Origin: Clavibacter sp. B3I6
GTDB taxonomy: Bacteria; Actinomycetota; Actinomycetes; Actinomycetales; Microbacteriaceae
Length of the DNA: 64,000 nt
Assembly (NCBI RefSeq): GCF_030816895.1
Contig: NZ_JAUSYL010000001.1
Span: forward strand, 496,001-560,000
Direction of reading: 5' to 3'
Made by a program: the position numbers and the translations under genes. Under the pieces are notes generated by a model that was not told where the DNA came from, did not search any database, and saw only the letters and a list, made by a program, of their open reading frames with translations. Numbering within the stretch: the first letter of the stretch is position 1; each line of letters opens with the position of its first letter. Below are positions 50,260 to 58,730 of this stretch, in pieces.

Positions 50260-51033
50260 GTGAACCGCTCGATCCCCGCCCTCGCCATAGCCGGAGCCCT
50301 CGTGCTCGGCGGCGCCCTCGCCGCCACGCCGGCCCAGGCGACGCCCGGCGACGGCACCATGTACTCCGTCCCCTTCGCCCCGACCCTGTTCCGGGACGTC
50401 GAGGGCGCCGACGGCTTCCACGTGGAGGACGTGACCTACGACCAGTGGGCTGCTGCGGGCTTCCCCCGGCCTGTCGCCGCCGAGGTCGAGTACCGCAAGT
50501 ACACGTGGTCGGCGGACGTCTTCGCGGACGTCGTCCTCGAGGGAGCCGCCACGACGCTCCGCCTCAGGTACGCCGAGTACGCGAGCGTCGGCTCCCCGAG
50601 GCCCTCGGACGACACGCCGACCGCGGAGGCGGCCGTCCTCAAGTACGCCTACTCCGACGAGCTGTTCCTCGTGGAGGGGACGTACCTCGAGGAGGATCCC
50701 GGACTCCACAAGCTGAACTACGGCGAGTGGGCGCACCTCGGCTTCCCCGCGGTCGACCACGTGTCGGATTCGGTCTTCCGCCGGCTCGCCTGGCTCCCGG
50801 CGATCGTCGGCCCCACGCCCCAGCTCGGCGAGGACGCCGCGCTCTCGTTCGACGAGTGGGCGTACTGGGCCCTCCCCACGCCGCAGATCGTGAAGTCGTT
50901 CGACGGCGACCGGTTCTGCCAGGCGCGAGGCTCGGCGGAGATCCGCTACGTGGGCCTGGCGGCTCCCGAGGGCCTCGCTCTCACGTACCGGCAGTGGGTC
51001 GCCGCCGGCTCTCCGAGGCCGACCGCCTGCTGA
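50260..51033 (+). CDS. Secreted protein with five [YF]xx[WY] repeats
   Basis: 257 residues with no family recognised. A Sec signal peptide ends at about ATPAQA (residue 27). The rest is built from five copies of a motif [YF]-x-[EQ]-[WY]-x3-[GA]-x-P-x-P, starting at residues 60 (YDQWAAAGFPRP), 104 (YAEYASVGSPRP), 154 (YGEWAHLGFPAV), 197 (FDEWAYWALPTP) and 243 (YRQWVAAGSPRP), about 43-50 residues apart. Between them are strands often with a YxxSD or similar. Two Cys (220, 257) could form a disulphide. The GTG at 50260 has GGAAGG upstream. It is probably extracellular or wall-associated. Confidence 0.72.
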   Translation: MNRSIPALAIAGALVLGGALAATPAQATPGDGTMYSVPFAPTLFRDVEGADGFHVEDVTYDQWAAAGFPRPVAAEVEYRKYTWSADVFADVVLEGAATTLRLRYAEYASVGSPRPSDDTPTAEAAVLKYAYSDELFLVEGTYLEEDPGLHKLNYGEWAHLGFPAVDHVSDSVFRRLAWLPAIVGPTPQLGEDAALSFDEWAYWALPTPQIVKSFDGDRFCQARGSAEIRYVGLAAPEGLALTYRQWVAAGSPRPTAC

Positions 51034-51048
51034 CGTCCGCCCCGCACG

Positions 51049-51086
51049 CGACGCGCCCCCTGCCTCTCGAGGCAGGGGGCGCGTCG
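51049..51086. terminator. Bidirectional intrinsic-type terminator
   Basis: A perfect 17-bp stem (CGACGCGCCCCCTGCCT and complement) with loop CTCG lies 15 bases after the secreted-protein stop and 18 before the lepA stop. It fits convergent termination. Confidence 0.85.
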
Positions 51087-51104
51087 TGCGTGCGGGGCCC
51101 GCGG

Positions 51105-52952
51105 CTACTTGGCCTTCTTCTCCGTGTCGCCCGAGAGCGCGGCGATGAACGCCTCCTGGGGGACCTCGACGCGGCCGACCATCTTCATGCGCTTCTTGCC
51201 CTCCTTCTGCTTCTCGAGCAGCTTGCGCTTGCGGGTGATGTCGCCGCCGTAGCACTTCGCGAGGACGTCCTTCCGCATGGCGCGGATGGACTCGCGGGCG
51301 ATGATCCGGGCGCCGATGGCGGCCTGGATCGGCACCTCGAACTGCTGGCGCGGGATCAGCTCGCGGAGGCGGCCGGTCATCAGCACGCCGTACGCGTACG
51401 CCTTGTCGCGGTGCACGATGGCGCTGAACGCGTCCACCTGCTCACCCTGCAGCAGGATGTCGACCTTTACGAGGTCCGCGTCCTGCGAGCCCGCGGGCTC
51501 GTAGTCGAGCGACGCGTAGCCGGCGGTCTTGCTCTTGAGGTTGTCGAAGAAGTCGAACACGATCTCGCCGAGCGGCATCGTGTACCGGATCTCCACCCGG
51601 TCCTCGCCGAGGTACTCCATGCCGAGCAGGATCCCGCGCCGCGACTGGCACAGCTCCATGATCGTGCCGACGTAGTCCTTCGGCGCGAGGATGGCGGCCT
51701 TCACGACGGGCTCGGAGACGCTCACGATCTTGCCGCCCGGGAACTCGCTCGGGTTGGTGACCGTGACGGTCTGCTTGTCCTCGCTCGTGACCTCGTAGAT
51801 GACCGACGGGGCGGTCGTGATGAGGTCGAGGCCGAACTCGCGCGACAGCCGCTCGGTGATGATCTCGAGGTGCAGGAGGCCGAGGAAGCCGCAGCGGAAG
51901 CCGAAGCCCAGCGCGACCGACGTCTCGGGCTCGTAGACGAGCGCGGCGTCCGACAGCTTCAGCTTGTCGAGGGCGTCGCGGAGGTCGGGGTAGTCCGATC
52001 CGTCGATCGGGTAGAGGCCGGAGAAGACCATGGGCAGCGGCTCGGTGTAGCCGGGCAGCGCCTGGGTCGCGGGGCGCGCGGCCGTGGTGACGGTGTCGCC
52101 GACCTTGGACTGGCGCACGTCCTTCACGCCCGTGATGAGGTAGCCGACCTCGCCGACCCCGAGGCCGTCGGAGGGCGTGGGCTCGGGCGAGCTGACGCCG
52201 ATCTCGAGGATCTCGTGGGTGGCGCGCGTCGACATCATCGAGATCTTCTCGCGCGGGCTGAGCTTGCCGTCGATCATGCGGACGTAGGTGACCACGCCGC
52301 GATACGCGTCGTAGACCGAGTCGAAGATCATGGCGCGGGCGGCGCCGTCGGGGTCGCCGACCGGCGCGGGGATCGTGCGGGAGACGCGGTCGAGCAGGTC
52401 CTCGACGCCGGCGCCGGTCTTGCCGGAGACGCGCAGGACGTCGGACGGGTCGCCGCCGATGAGGGAGGCGAGCTCCGCCGCGTACTTGTCCGGGTCGGCG
52501 GCCGGGAGGTCGATCTTGTTGAGCACCGGGATGATCGTGAGGTCGTTCTCGAGCGCGAGGTAGAGGTTCGCGAGCGTCTGGGCCTCGATGCCCTGCGCGG
52601 CGTCCACCAGGAGGATCGCGCCCTCGCACGCGGCGAGCGAGCGGGAGACCTCGTAGGAGAAGTCGACGTGACCGGGGGTGTCGATCATGTTGAGCGCGTA
52701 GGTGCGGCCCTCGAGCTCCCACGGCATCCGAACGGCCTGGCTCTTGATCGTGATGCCGCGCTCGCGCTCGATGTCCATGCGGTCGAGGTACTGGGCGCGC
52801 ATGGCGCGCGAGTCGACCACTCCCGTCATCTGCAGCATGCGGTCGGCCAGCGTGGACTTGCCGTGGTCGATGTGGGCGATGATGCAGAAGTTGCGGATGG
52901 ACGCGGGGTCGGTCGCGGCGGGCCGGAGGGCCTTCGTTGCTAGGGGGCTCAC
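51105..52952 (-). CDS. lepA: Elongation factor 4 (LepA)
   Basis: 615 residues. Ribosome-bound GTPase that promotes back-translocation or late 30S maturation. G1 is AHIDHGKST, G3 DTPGH, G4 NKID; the C-terminal basic domain ends KRKLLEKQKEGKKRMK. Start GTG at 52952. Length is normal for actinobacterial LepA. Confidence 0.96.
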   Translation of the reverse strand: MSPLATKALRPAATDPASIRNFCIIAHIDHGKSTLADRMLQMTGVVDSRAMRAQYLDRMDIERERGITIKSQAVRMPWELEGRTYALNMIDTPGHVDFSYEVSRSLAACEGAILLVDAAQGIEAQTLANLYLALENDLTIIPVLNKIDLPAADPDKYAAELASLIGGDPSDVLRVSGKTGAGVEDLLDRVSRTIPAPVGDPDGAARAMIFDSVYDAYRGVVTYVRMIDGKLSPREKISMMSTRATHEILEIGVSSPEPTPSDGLGVGEVGYLITGVKDVRQSKVGDTVTTAARPATQALPGYTEPLPMVFSGLYPIDGSDYPDLRDALDKLKLSDAALVYEPETSVALGFGFRCGFLGLLHLEIITERLSREFGLDLITTAPSVIYEVTSEDKQTVTVTNPSEFPGGKIVSVSEPVVKAAILAPKDYVGTIMELCQSRRGILLGMEYLGEDRVEIRYTMPLGEIVFDFFDNLKSKTAGYASLDYEPAGSQDADLVKVDILLQGEQVDAFSAIVHRDKAYAYGVLMTGRLRELIPRQQFEVPIQAAIGARIIARESIRAMRKDVLAKCYGGDITRKRKLLEKQKEGKKRMKMVGRVEVPQEAFIAALSGDTEKKAK

Positions 52953-53067
52953 GCGTTCCTTCGAGGGGTCGGTGCGGTGGGGCGGGAACCACGATCATCC
53001 CACGCGGCGTCGGGCGGGCCATCCGCGCCGGGTCACCGCGCGCGCGGCGGCGCGGCCGGGACGGGGC

Positions 53068-54054
53068 TCAGCGTCCGACGATGTCGGCGACCGCCTCCTC
53101 GAGGCGCGGCCAGCGGAACCGGTAGCCGGCGCGCTCGAGCGTCTCCGGGACGACCCAGCGGCTCTTGAGGACGAGCTCCGGCTCGGTGCGGAACAGCCAC
53201 ATGCCGATCTCGAGCATCCAGCGGTTCGCGGCCAGGCCGATCGGCATGCGGACGGCATGCCGGAGGACCTTCATCAGCCGGCGGTTCGTGACGGGCTCGG
53301 GGCTCGACGCGTTGACGGGCCCCTCGATCGTCGGCTCGTCGCGGACGAACCGGATGATGCCGACGAGGTCGTCGATGTGCAGCCAGCTGAAGACCTGCCG
53401 GCCGTGCGTGGGCTGGAACACGTGGTGCGCGCCCGCGCGGATCCGGGACGGACGCCCCGGGAAGCGGCCGTCGAGCTGCGGCCCGCCGAGGCCGAAGCGG
53501 GCGAGGCCGAGCAGCGGCTGCAGGGCGCCGTCGTGGCCGAGCACGATCGCGATCCGGAGCGCCACGCGGCGGGTGGACGGGAGGTCGGGGGCGAAGAGCG
53601 CACGCTCCCACGCGCGGCCGACCGAGGGCGAGAAGTCGTCGCCGAGCTCGCCGGTCGACTCGGTCTGCGGACGGTCGGTGGCGTGCCGGTAGACGGTGGC
53701 GGTGGAGGCGTTGATCCACACCGGCACCGGACGCGCGCTGTCGCGGACGGCGCGCCCGAGCTCGGCCGTCGTCTCGACGCGGGAGCGCAGGATCTCGCGG
53801 CGGTTCGCGACGCCGTACCGGCAGTTCACGCTCTTGCCCGCGAGGTTGACGAGGAGGTCGGCGCCGTCGAGGAGGCGGCGGATCCCCTCGGCGTCGCCCC
53901 AGCGCGCGTCGGCTCCCGAGCGGCCGATCGTCCGGACCCGGTAGCCCTCCTCGGCGAGCTCGCGGACGAGCACCTGCCCGATGAAGCCGGACGCCCCGGC
54001 GACGACCGCGGTGCGAATCGCCGCGCCCTGCTCCCCCGCCACGCGTTCGCTCAT
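53068..54054 (-). CDS. TIGR01777-family NAD-dependent epimerase/dehydratase-like protein
   Basis: 328 residues of the short-chain dehydrogenase fold: VVAGASGFIGQVLV at the N-terminus, LVNLAGKSVNCRYGVANRREIL, and a DUF1731 C-terminal part (VLRHAVRMPIGL...LKSRWVVPETLERAGYRF). E. coli YfcH is a relative; the reaction is unknown. The ATG at 54054 overlaps the amidohydrolase stop (ATGA). Confidence 0.9.
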   Translation of the reverse strand: MSERVAGEQGAAIRTAVVAGASGFIGQVLVRELAEEGYRVRTIGRSGADARWGDAEGIRRLLDGADLLVNLAGKSVNCRYGVANRREILRSRVETTAELGRAVRDSARPVPVWINASTATVYRHATDRPQTESTGELGDDFSPSVGRAWERALFAPDLPSTRRVALRIAIVLGHDGALQPLLGLARFGLGGPQLDGRFPGRPSRIRAGAHHVFQPTHGRQVFSWLHIDDLVGIIRFVRDEPTIEGPVNASSPEPVTNRRLMKVLRHAVRMPIGLAANRWMLEIGMWLFRTEPELVLKSRWVVPETLERAGYRFRWPRLEEAVADIVGR

Positions 54055-55307
54055 GCGCCGAAGCGCGTGCGGCGCTCGACGGTGGTGCCCGTGCCGTCGG
54101 CCCAGGTGTAGACCGTGTCCCCGCCGATGATGACGTGCTCGGCGCGGGACTGAACGTCGAGCGGGTCGCCCGACCAGATGACGACGTCGGCGTCGAGGCC
54201 CGGCGTGAGCGCGCCGACGCGGTGGTCGAGGCGGAGGATCGCGGCGGGGTTCGCCGTGATGGCGCGGATCGCGATGTCGGCGGGCAGCCCGTCCTTCACC
54301 GCGAACGACGCCTGGTGCACCAGGAAGTCGATGGGCACGACGGGGGCGTCGGTCGTGATCGCGACGAGGACGCCGGCGCGGTGCAGGGCGGCGAGGTTCG
54401 CGACCGCGCGGTCGCGGAGCTCGACCTTGGAGCGCGAGGTGATCATCGGGCCGAAGATGACGGGGATGCTGCGCTCGGCGAGCACGTCCGCGATCTTGTC
54501 GCCCTCGGTGCCGTGGTTGACGACGAGGCGGTAGCCGAACTCGTCGGCGAGGCGGATCGCGGTGGCGATGTCGTCGTGGCGGTGCGTGTGCTGGTCCCAG
54601 GCGAGCTCGCCGTCGAGGACGCGGACGAGCGTCTCCTTGCCGAGGTCGCGGGAGAAGGGCTTGCCCTCCTTCTCGGCGTGGTCGCGGGCCGCGCGGTAGT
54701 CCTCCGCGTCGCGGAACGCGCGGCGGATCACCATGGCGACGCCGAGGCGCGTCGACGGCGTGCGGTCCTTCGCGCCGTAGACGCGCTTCGGGTTCTCGCC
54801 GAGGGCGCTCTTGACGCTCACGGAGTCGCTGACGAGCTGCTCGTCGATGGTGCGGCCGCCCCACGACTTGATCGCGACGGACTGGCCGCCGATCGGGTTG
54901 CCGGAGCCGGGCTTGACGACGATGGTCGTGACGCCGCCCTTGAGCGCGTCGCGGAAGCCCTCGTCGTCGATGTCGATGGCGTCGATCGCGCGGACCGAGG
55001 ACATGTCGGGGTCGGTCATCTCGTTGGTGTCGTTGCCCGCGGGGCCGTTGGCCTCCTCGTGGATGCCGACGTGGCCGTGCGCCTCGACGAAGCCGGGGAG
55101 CACCCAGCGGCCGGTCGCGTCGATCACGGTGGCGTCCTCGGGGACCTCGACGTCGGCGCCGACCGCGGCGACGAGGCCGTCGCGGAGGAGGACGGTGCCC
55201 CCGGGGATCGGCGCGCCGTCGACGGGGACGACGTGGCCGCCGACGATGGCGGTGACGGAGGAGGCGGAGGCGCGGACGGGGGCGGTGGGATCTGCGGTGG
55301 GGGCCAT
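54051..55307 (-). CDS. Amidohydrolase (imidazolonepropionase-like)
   Basis: 418 residues with a TIM barrel of the metal-dependent amidohydrolase superfamily. VLPGFVEAHGHVGIHEE gives the first HxH. GVTTIVVKPGSGNPIGGQ, the DQHTHRHDD block, RLVVNHGTEGDKI and VAITTDAPVVP continue the barrel, and the N- and C-terminal strands form the composite domain. The substrate is unknown. Coupled to the epimerase-like gene. Confidence 0.88.
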   Translation of the reverse strand: MAPTADPTAPVRASASSVTAIVGGHVVPVDGAPIPGGTVLLRDGLVAAVGADVEVPEDATVIDATGRWVLPGFVEAHGHVGIHEEANGPAGNDTNEMTDPDMSSVRAIDAIDIDDEGFRDALKGGVTTIVVKPGSGNPIGGQSVAIKSWGGRTIDEQLVSDSVSVKSALGENPKRVYGAKDRTPSTRLGVAMVIRRAFRDAEDYRAARDHAEKEGKPFSRDLGKETLVRVLDGELAWDQHTHRHDDIATAIRLADEFGYRLVVNHGTEGDKIADVLAERSIPVIFGPMITSRSKVELRDRAVANLAALHRAGVLVAITTDAPVVPIDFLVHQASFAVKDGLPADIAIRAITANPAAILRLDHRVGALTPGLDADVVIWSGDPLDVQSRAEHVIIGGDTVYTWADGTGTTVERRTRFGA

Positions 55308-55316
55308 GCTCCGAGC

Positions 55317-56507
55317 CTAGGACGCGGTCGGGTCGACCGAGGCGGGCGGCGCGGCCGCTCCCTCGGGCGCGGGCAGGCGGCCGAGGCCCTCCAGGAGCAC
55401 CGCGCGGTGGGCGGCGACGCAGACGCGGATCCAGCCCTCGCCGGAGCGGCCGAACGCGCTGCCGGGCGCGACGGCGACGCGGTCGCGCAGGAGGAACCGC
55501 TCGGCCCAGCCGGCCACGTCGCCGTCCGAGGCGTGGCCCATGTCGATCCAGAGGTAGAACGCGCCCGTCGGCCGGAGGTGCCGGATGCCCCGCTCCTCCA
55601 GCAGCGCGGTCGCCGCGTCGAGGTTCGCCCGGTAGTGCGCGAGGGCCTCCGCGACGTGCGTCTGGTCGCCCGTGACGGCCGCGACCGCCGCCCACTGCGC
55701 CGGGGCGCTGACGCAGCTGATCGTGGCCTCCTGCACCGTGCGCATCACCTGCGTCAGGCCGGTCGGGACGACGAGGTAGCCCACCCGCACGCCCGTCATG
55801 GCGTAGGTCTTCGACAGCGAGAACGCCGTGAGCACCCGCTGCTCCCCCGGCTCCTGCAGGGCGGCCATGCTCACGTGCTCCGCGTCGTGCACGAAGCGCT
55901 CGTAGACCTCGTCGCTGATCACCCAGAGGTCGTGCCGCCGGGCCAGCGCGAGGAGCTCGCGGAGCGTCTCCCGCGGGAACACGGCGCCGAGCGGGTTCGA
56001 GGGCGAGTTGACCACCAGCACCCGGGTGCGGTCGGTGACGAGGCGCTCGAGCTCCGCGATGTCCGGCCGGAAGCCGCGCTCGGGGAGCAGGGGGTACGGG
56101 ACGGGCTCCGCCTGCAGCATCCGCGCGCCCATGGAGAACGTCGTGTAGCCCGGATCCGGCACGAGCACCTCGTCGCCCGCGGCGAGGGTCAGGGTCATCG
56201 CCTGGTAGAGCGCCTGCGTCGCCCCGACCGTGACCCAGACCTGCTCGGTCCGCACGTCCAGCCCGTTCTCGCGGCCGAGCTTCTCGACGAGCGCCGCCCG
56301 GAGCTCGGGGATGCCCGCGTTGGCGGTGTAGTCGGTGCGGTCGTCGGCCCACGCGCGGCGTGCCGCCTCGCGGATGTGCGGGGCCACCGGCACGTCGGGC
56401 TCGCCGACGCCGAGCGCGATGACGTCGTCGACCTCGAACGACAGCTCGAGGATGCGGCGGATGCCCGACTCGGGCACGGAGGGGATGTGGGGCGCGAGAC
56501 GGGGCAC
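55317..56507 (-). CDS. Class I/II aminotransferase
   Basis: 396-residue PLP enzyme. LVVNSPSNPLGAVF and the Schiff-base lysine in TAFSLSKTYAMTGVRVGYL are clear. The start (LAPHIPSVPESGIRRILELS, then ALGVGEPD) matches aspartate/aromatic-type aminotransferases. I used the GTG at 56507. It ends 9 bases before the amidohydrolase start, so the three genes here may form one unit. The amino-acid substrate is not predictable. Confidence 0.9.
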   Translation of the reverse strand: MPRLAPHIPSVPESGIRRILELSFEVDDVIALGVGEPDVPVAPHIREAARRAWADDRTDYTANAGIPELRAALVEKLGRENGLDVRTEQVWVTVGATQALYQAMTLTLAAGDEVLVPDPGYTTFSMGARMLQAEPVPYPLLPERGFRPDIAELERLVTDRTRVLVVNSPSNPLGAVFPRETLRELLALARRHDLWVISDEVYERFVHDAEHVSMAALQEPGEQRVLTAFSLSKTYAMTGVRVGYLVVPTGLTQVMRTVQEATISCVSAPAQWAAVAAVTGDQTHVAEALAHYRANLDAATALLEERGIRHLRPTGAFYLWIDMGHASDGDVAGWAERFLLRDRVAVAPGSAFGRSGEGWIRVCVAAHRAVLLEGLGRLPAPEGAAAPPASVDPTAS

Positions 56508-56612
56508 GGGTCGAGGGTAAGCCCGGGCGGTGGTGGTGGCAGTGGCGGCGGCCGCAGCGCCAGGGGCCCCGGCCGCGCGGGGCCCGCCCCGGGGCGTCGG
56601 TAGGCTCGGCGG

Positions 56613-57131
56613 ATGGGCATCCCCGACTTCGTCGCCTCCCTCCGATCGCGGGTCGGCACCGCTCCCCTCTGGCTCTCGGGCGTCACGGCCGTGATCCTCG
56701 ACGGTCCCCGCGTGCTGCTCGTGCGCCGCGGCGACACCGGCGTCTGGGCCCCCGTCTCGGGGATCCTCGAGCCCGGCGAGGAGCCGGCCGTGGGCGCGTG
56801 GCGCGAGGCGGAGGAGGAGACCGGGGTCGAGGTCGAGGTCGAGCGGCTGGTCGCGGTCGGGACGACCGGCGAGATCACCTACCCGAACGGCGACCGCGCC
56901 AGCTACCTCGACCTCACCTTCCGCTGCCGGTACGTCTCCGGCGACGCGCGGGTCAACGACGACGAGTCGCTCGAGGTCGCGTGGTGGCCCGTGGACGCGC
57001 TGCCGGACATGCCCGCGGACTTCCGGCGTCGCATCCGCGTCGCCCTCGACGACGCGCCGGAGACGCGCTTCGTGCGCCCCGGCGAGCACGTCGAGCACCA
57101 GGACCGCGACGCGCGGGGCGAGTTCGCCTGA
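56613..57131 (+). CDS. NUDIX hydrolase
   Basis: 172 residues. The Nudix box is complete: GILEPGEEPAVGAWREAEEE followed by TGV. The N-terminal SGVTAVILDGPRVLLVRRGDTG and the WWPVDALPDMPADF block after it fit the MutT-like family. It may sanitise nucleotides or split NDP-linked metabolites. ATG at 56613, divergent from the aminotransferase. Confidence 0.92.
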   Translation: MGIPDFVASLRSRVGTAPLWLSGVTAVILDGPRVLLVRRGDTGVWAPVSGILEPGEEPAVGAWREAEEETGVEVEVERLVAVGTTGEITYPNGDRASYLDLTFRCRYVSGDARVNDDESLEVAWWPVDALPDMPADFRRRIRVALDDAPETRFVRPGEHVEHQDRDARGEFA

Positions 57132-57266
57132 TTTCCCGGCCGGGACCTGGTATCGTCGCCTGTTGGCTTGCGTGTGGTCCTCCCCGATCACGCGGTATCG
57201 CCGCAGGCGCCCTCTCTCGCTGAGCGGCAACTCATACGACGAAAACTCGAACGGAAGACATAACAC

Positions 57267-57530
57267 GTGGCAAACATCAAGTCGCAGATCAAGCGCATCG
57301 GCACGAACAAGAAGGCCCAGGAGCGCAACAAGGCGGTCAAGAGCGAGCTGAAGACGGCCATCCGCTCCGTCAAGACCGCCATCACCGCGGGTGACAAGGA
57401 CGCGGCCGTCAAGGCCGTCAGCCTCGCCGGCAAGAAGCTCGACAAGGCCGCGAGCAAGGGCGTCATCCACAAGAACCAGGCCGCGAACCGCAAGGGCGCG
57501 ATCGCCAAGCAGGTCGCCAAGATCGGCTGA
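57267..57530 (+). CDS. rpsT: 30S ribosomal protein S20
   Basis: 87 residues, very Lys-rich, with the helical S20 pattern (ANIKSQIKRIGTNKKAQERN at the start, KGVIHKNQAANRKGAIAKQ near the end). It binds 16S rRNA. It starts at a GTG at 57267 with GGAAG about 10 bases upstream. A strong terminator follows. Confidence 0.97.
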   Translation: MANIKSQIKRIGTNKKAQERNKAVKSELKTAIRSVKTAITAGDKDAAVKAVSLAGKKLDKAASKGVIHKNQAANRKGAIAKQVAKIG

Positions 57531-57546
57531 TCTCCCCTGGTGACAT

Positions 57547-57579
57547 CGACGGGCCCCGCGCATCGCGCGGGGCCCGTCG
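57547..57579. terminator. Terminator after rpsT
   Basis: A perfect 15-bp stem (CGACGGGCCCCGCGC and complement) with loop ATC, followed by TCGTC. It lies between the convergent stops of rpsT and holA and may serve both. Confidence 0.85.
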
Positions 57580-57625
57580 TCGTCTCCCCGCGGAGCGGGT
57601 GCGGCCGGGAGGCGCCGGAAGCGGG

Positions 57626-58654
57626 TCAGTCGCGGCCGCGCGAGGCGACCGTGCGCACCATGCGCTCGAGCGAGTAGACCGCGTCGCGGCCGCCGCCCTT
57701 GACCTGCGCGTCCGCCTCCGCGAGCGCCTCGATGGCGCGGCCGAGACCCGCGTCGTCCCAGAGCTGGAGGTCGCGTCGGGCCCGGTCCACCTGCCACGGC
57801 GCCATGCCGAGCTTCGAGGCGAGCTGGCCGGAGGGACCGGAGACGCCGGACACCTTCGCCATGGTGCGGATCTTCATCGCGAAGGCGGCGATGAGCGGCA
57901 CCGGGTCCGCGCCCGAGGTGAGCGCGTGCCGCAGGAGCACGAGCGCCTCGCCGCTGCGGCCCGCGATGGCGGAGTCGGCGACCGCGAAGGCGTTGATCTC
58001 GACCCGGCCGCCGTAGTACTGGTCGACCGTGACCTCGGTGATCTCGTGCGCCGTGTCGGAGATGAGCTGCTGGCAGGCGGACGCGAGCTCGCTCACGTCG
58101 TCCTGGAACGCCGCGACGAGCTGGCGCACCGCGCCCGGCGTGATCGACCGCTTGGCGGCCCGGAACTCGGCGACGGCGAAGTCGTGCTTCTCGCTGTCCT
58201 TCTTCAGCTCCGCGCAGACAATCTCGATGCCGCCGCCGGTGCCCGCGCGCACCGCGTCGAGGAGCTTCTTGCCGCGCACTCCCCCGGCGTGCCGGAGGAC
58301 GACGTAGGTGTCATCCGCCGGGGAGTCGAGGTAGGCGACCGCGTCGAGCAGGAACTGGTCGGAGCACTTCTCCACGTTGACGACGCGGATGAGCCGCGGT
58401 TCCGCGAACAGGGACGGGCTGGCCAGCGTGATGAGCTCGCCCGGCGCGTAGGAGTCGGCCTCGATGTCGGAGACCTCGATGCTCGGGTCCTCCGCAGTGA
58501 GGATGTCGCGCAGGCGGCGCATCGCGCGGTCCGCAAGGAGCGCCTCCGTGCCGGACACGAGGACGACGGGCGCGGGCCGCACCGCGTCCCACGCCAGCTG
58601 CGGGATGGCCGCGGACGCCTTGGCCGGGGTGCTGCGGGAGGTCCTGGTCGCCAT
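57626..58654 (-). CDS. holA: DNA polymerase III, delta subunit
   Basis: 342 residues, clamp-loader subunit that opens the beta clamp. VVLVSGTEALLADRAMRRLRD at the N-terminus, LLDAVAYLDSPADDTYVVLRH and a helical C-terminal domain (AFAMKIRTMAKVSG) match the family. The ATG at 58654 has GGAAGGA upstream. It lies just after comEC, a common actinobacterial order. Confidence 0.94.
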   Translation of the reverse strand: MATRTSRSTPAKASAAIPQLAWDAVRPAPVVLVSGTEALLADRAMRRLRDILTAEDPSIEVSDIEADSYAPGELITLASPSLFAEPRLIRVVNVEKCSDQFLLDAVAYLDSPADDTYVVLRHAGGVRGKKLLDAVRAGTGGGIEIVCAELKKDSEKHDFAVAEFRAAKRSITPGAVRQLVAAFQDDVSELASACQQLISDTAHEITEVTVDQYYGGRVEINAFAVADSAIAGRSGEALVLLRHALTSGADPVPLIAAFAMKIRTMAKVSGVSGPSGQLASKLGMAPWQVDRARRDLQLWDDAGLGRAIEALAEADAQVKGGGRDAVYSLERMVRTVASRGRD

Positions 58655-58730
58655 GCGGGTCCTTCCGGGCGGTGCGTGCGGGGCGGGGCGTGCGGGTGCG
58701 GGAGCCCGGTGCCGGGCGGGCGGATCCAGG

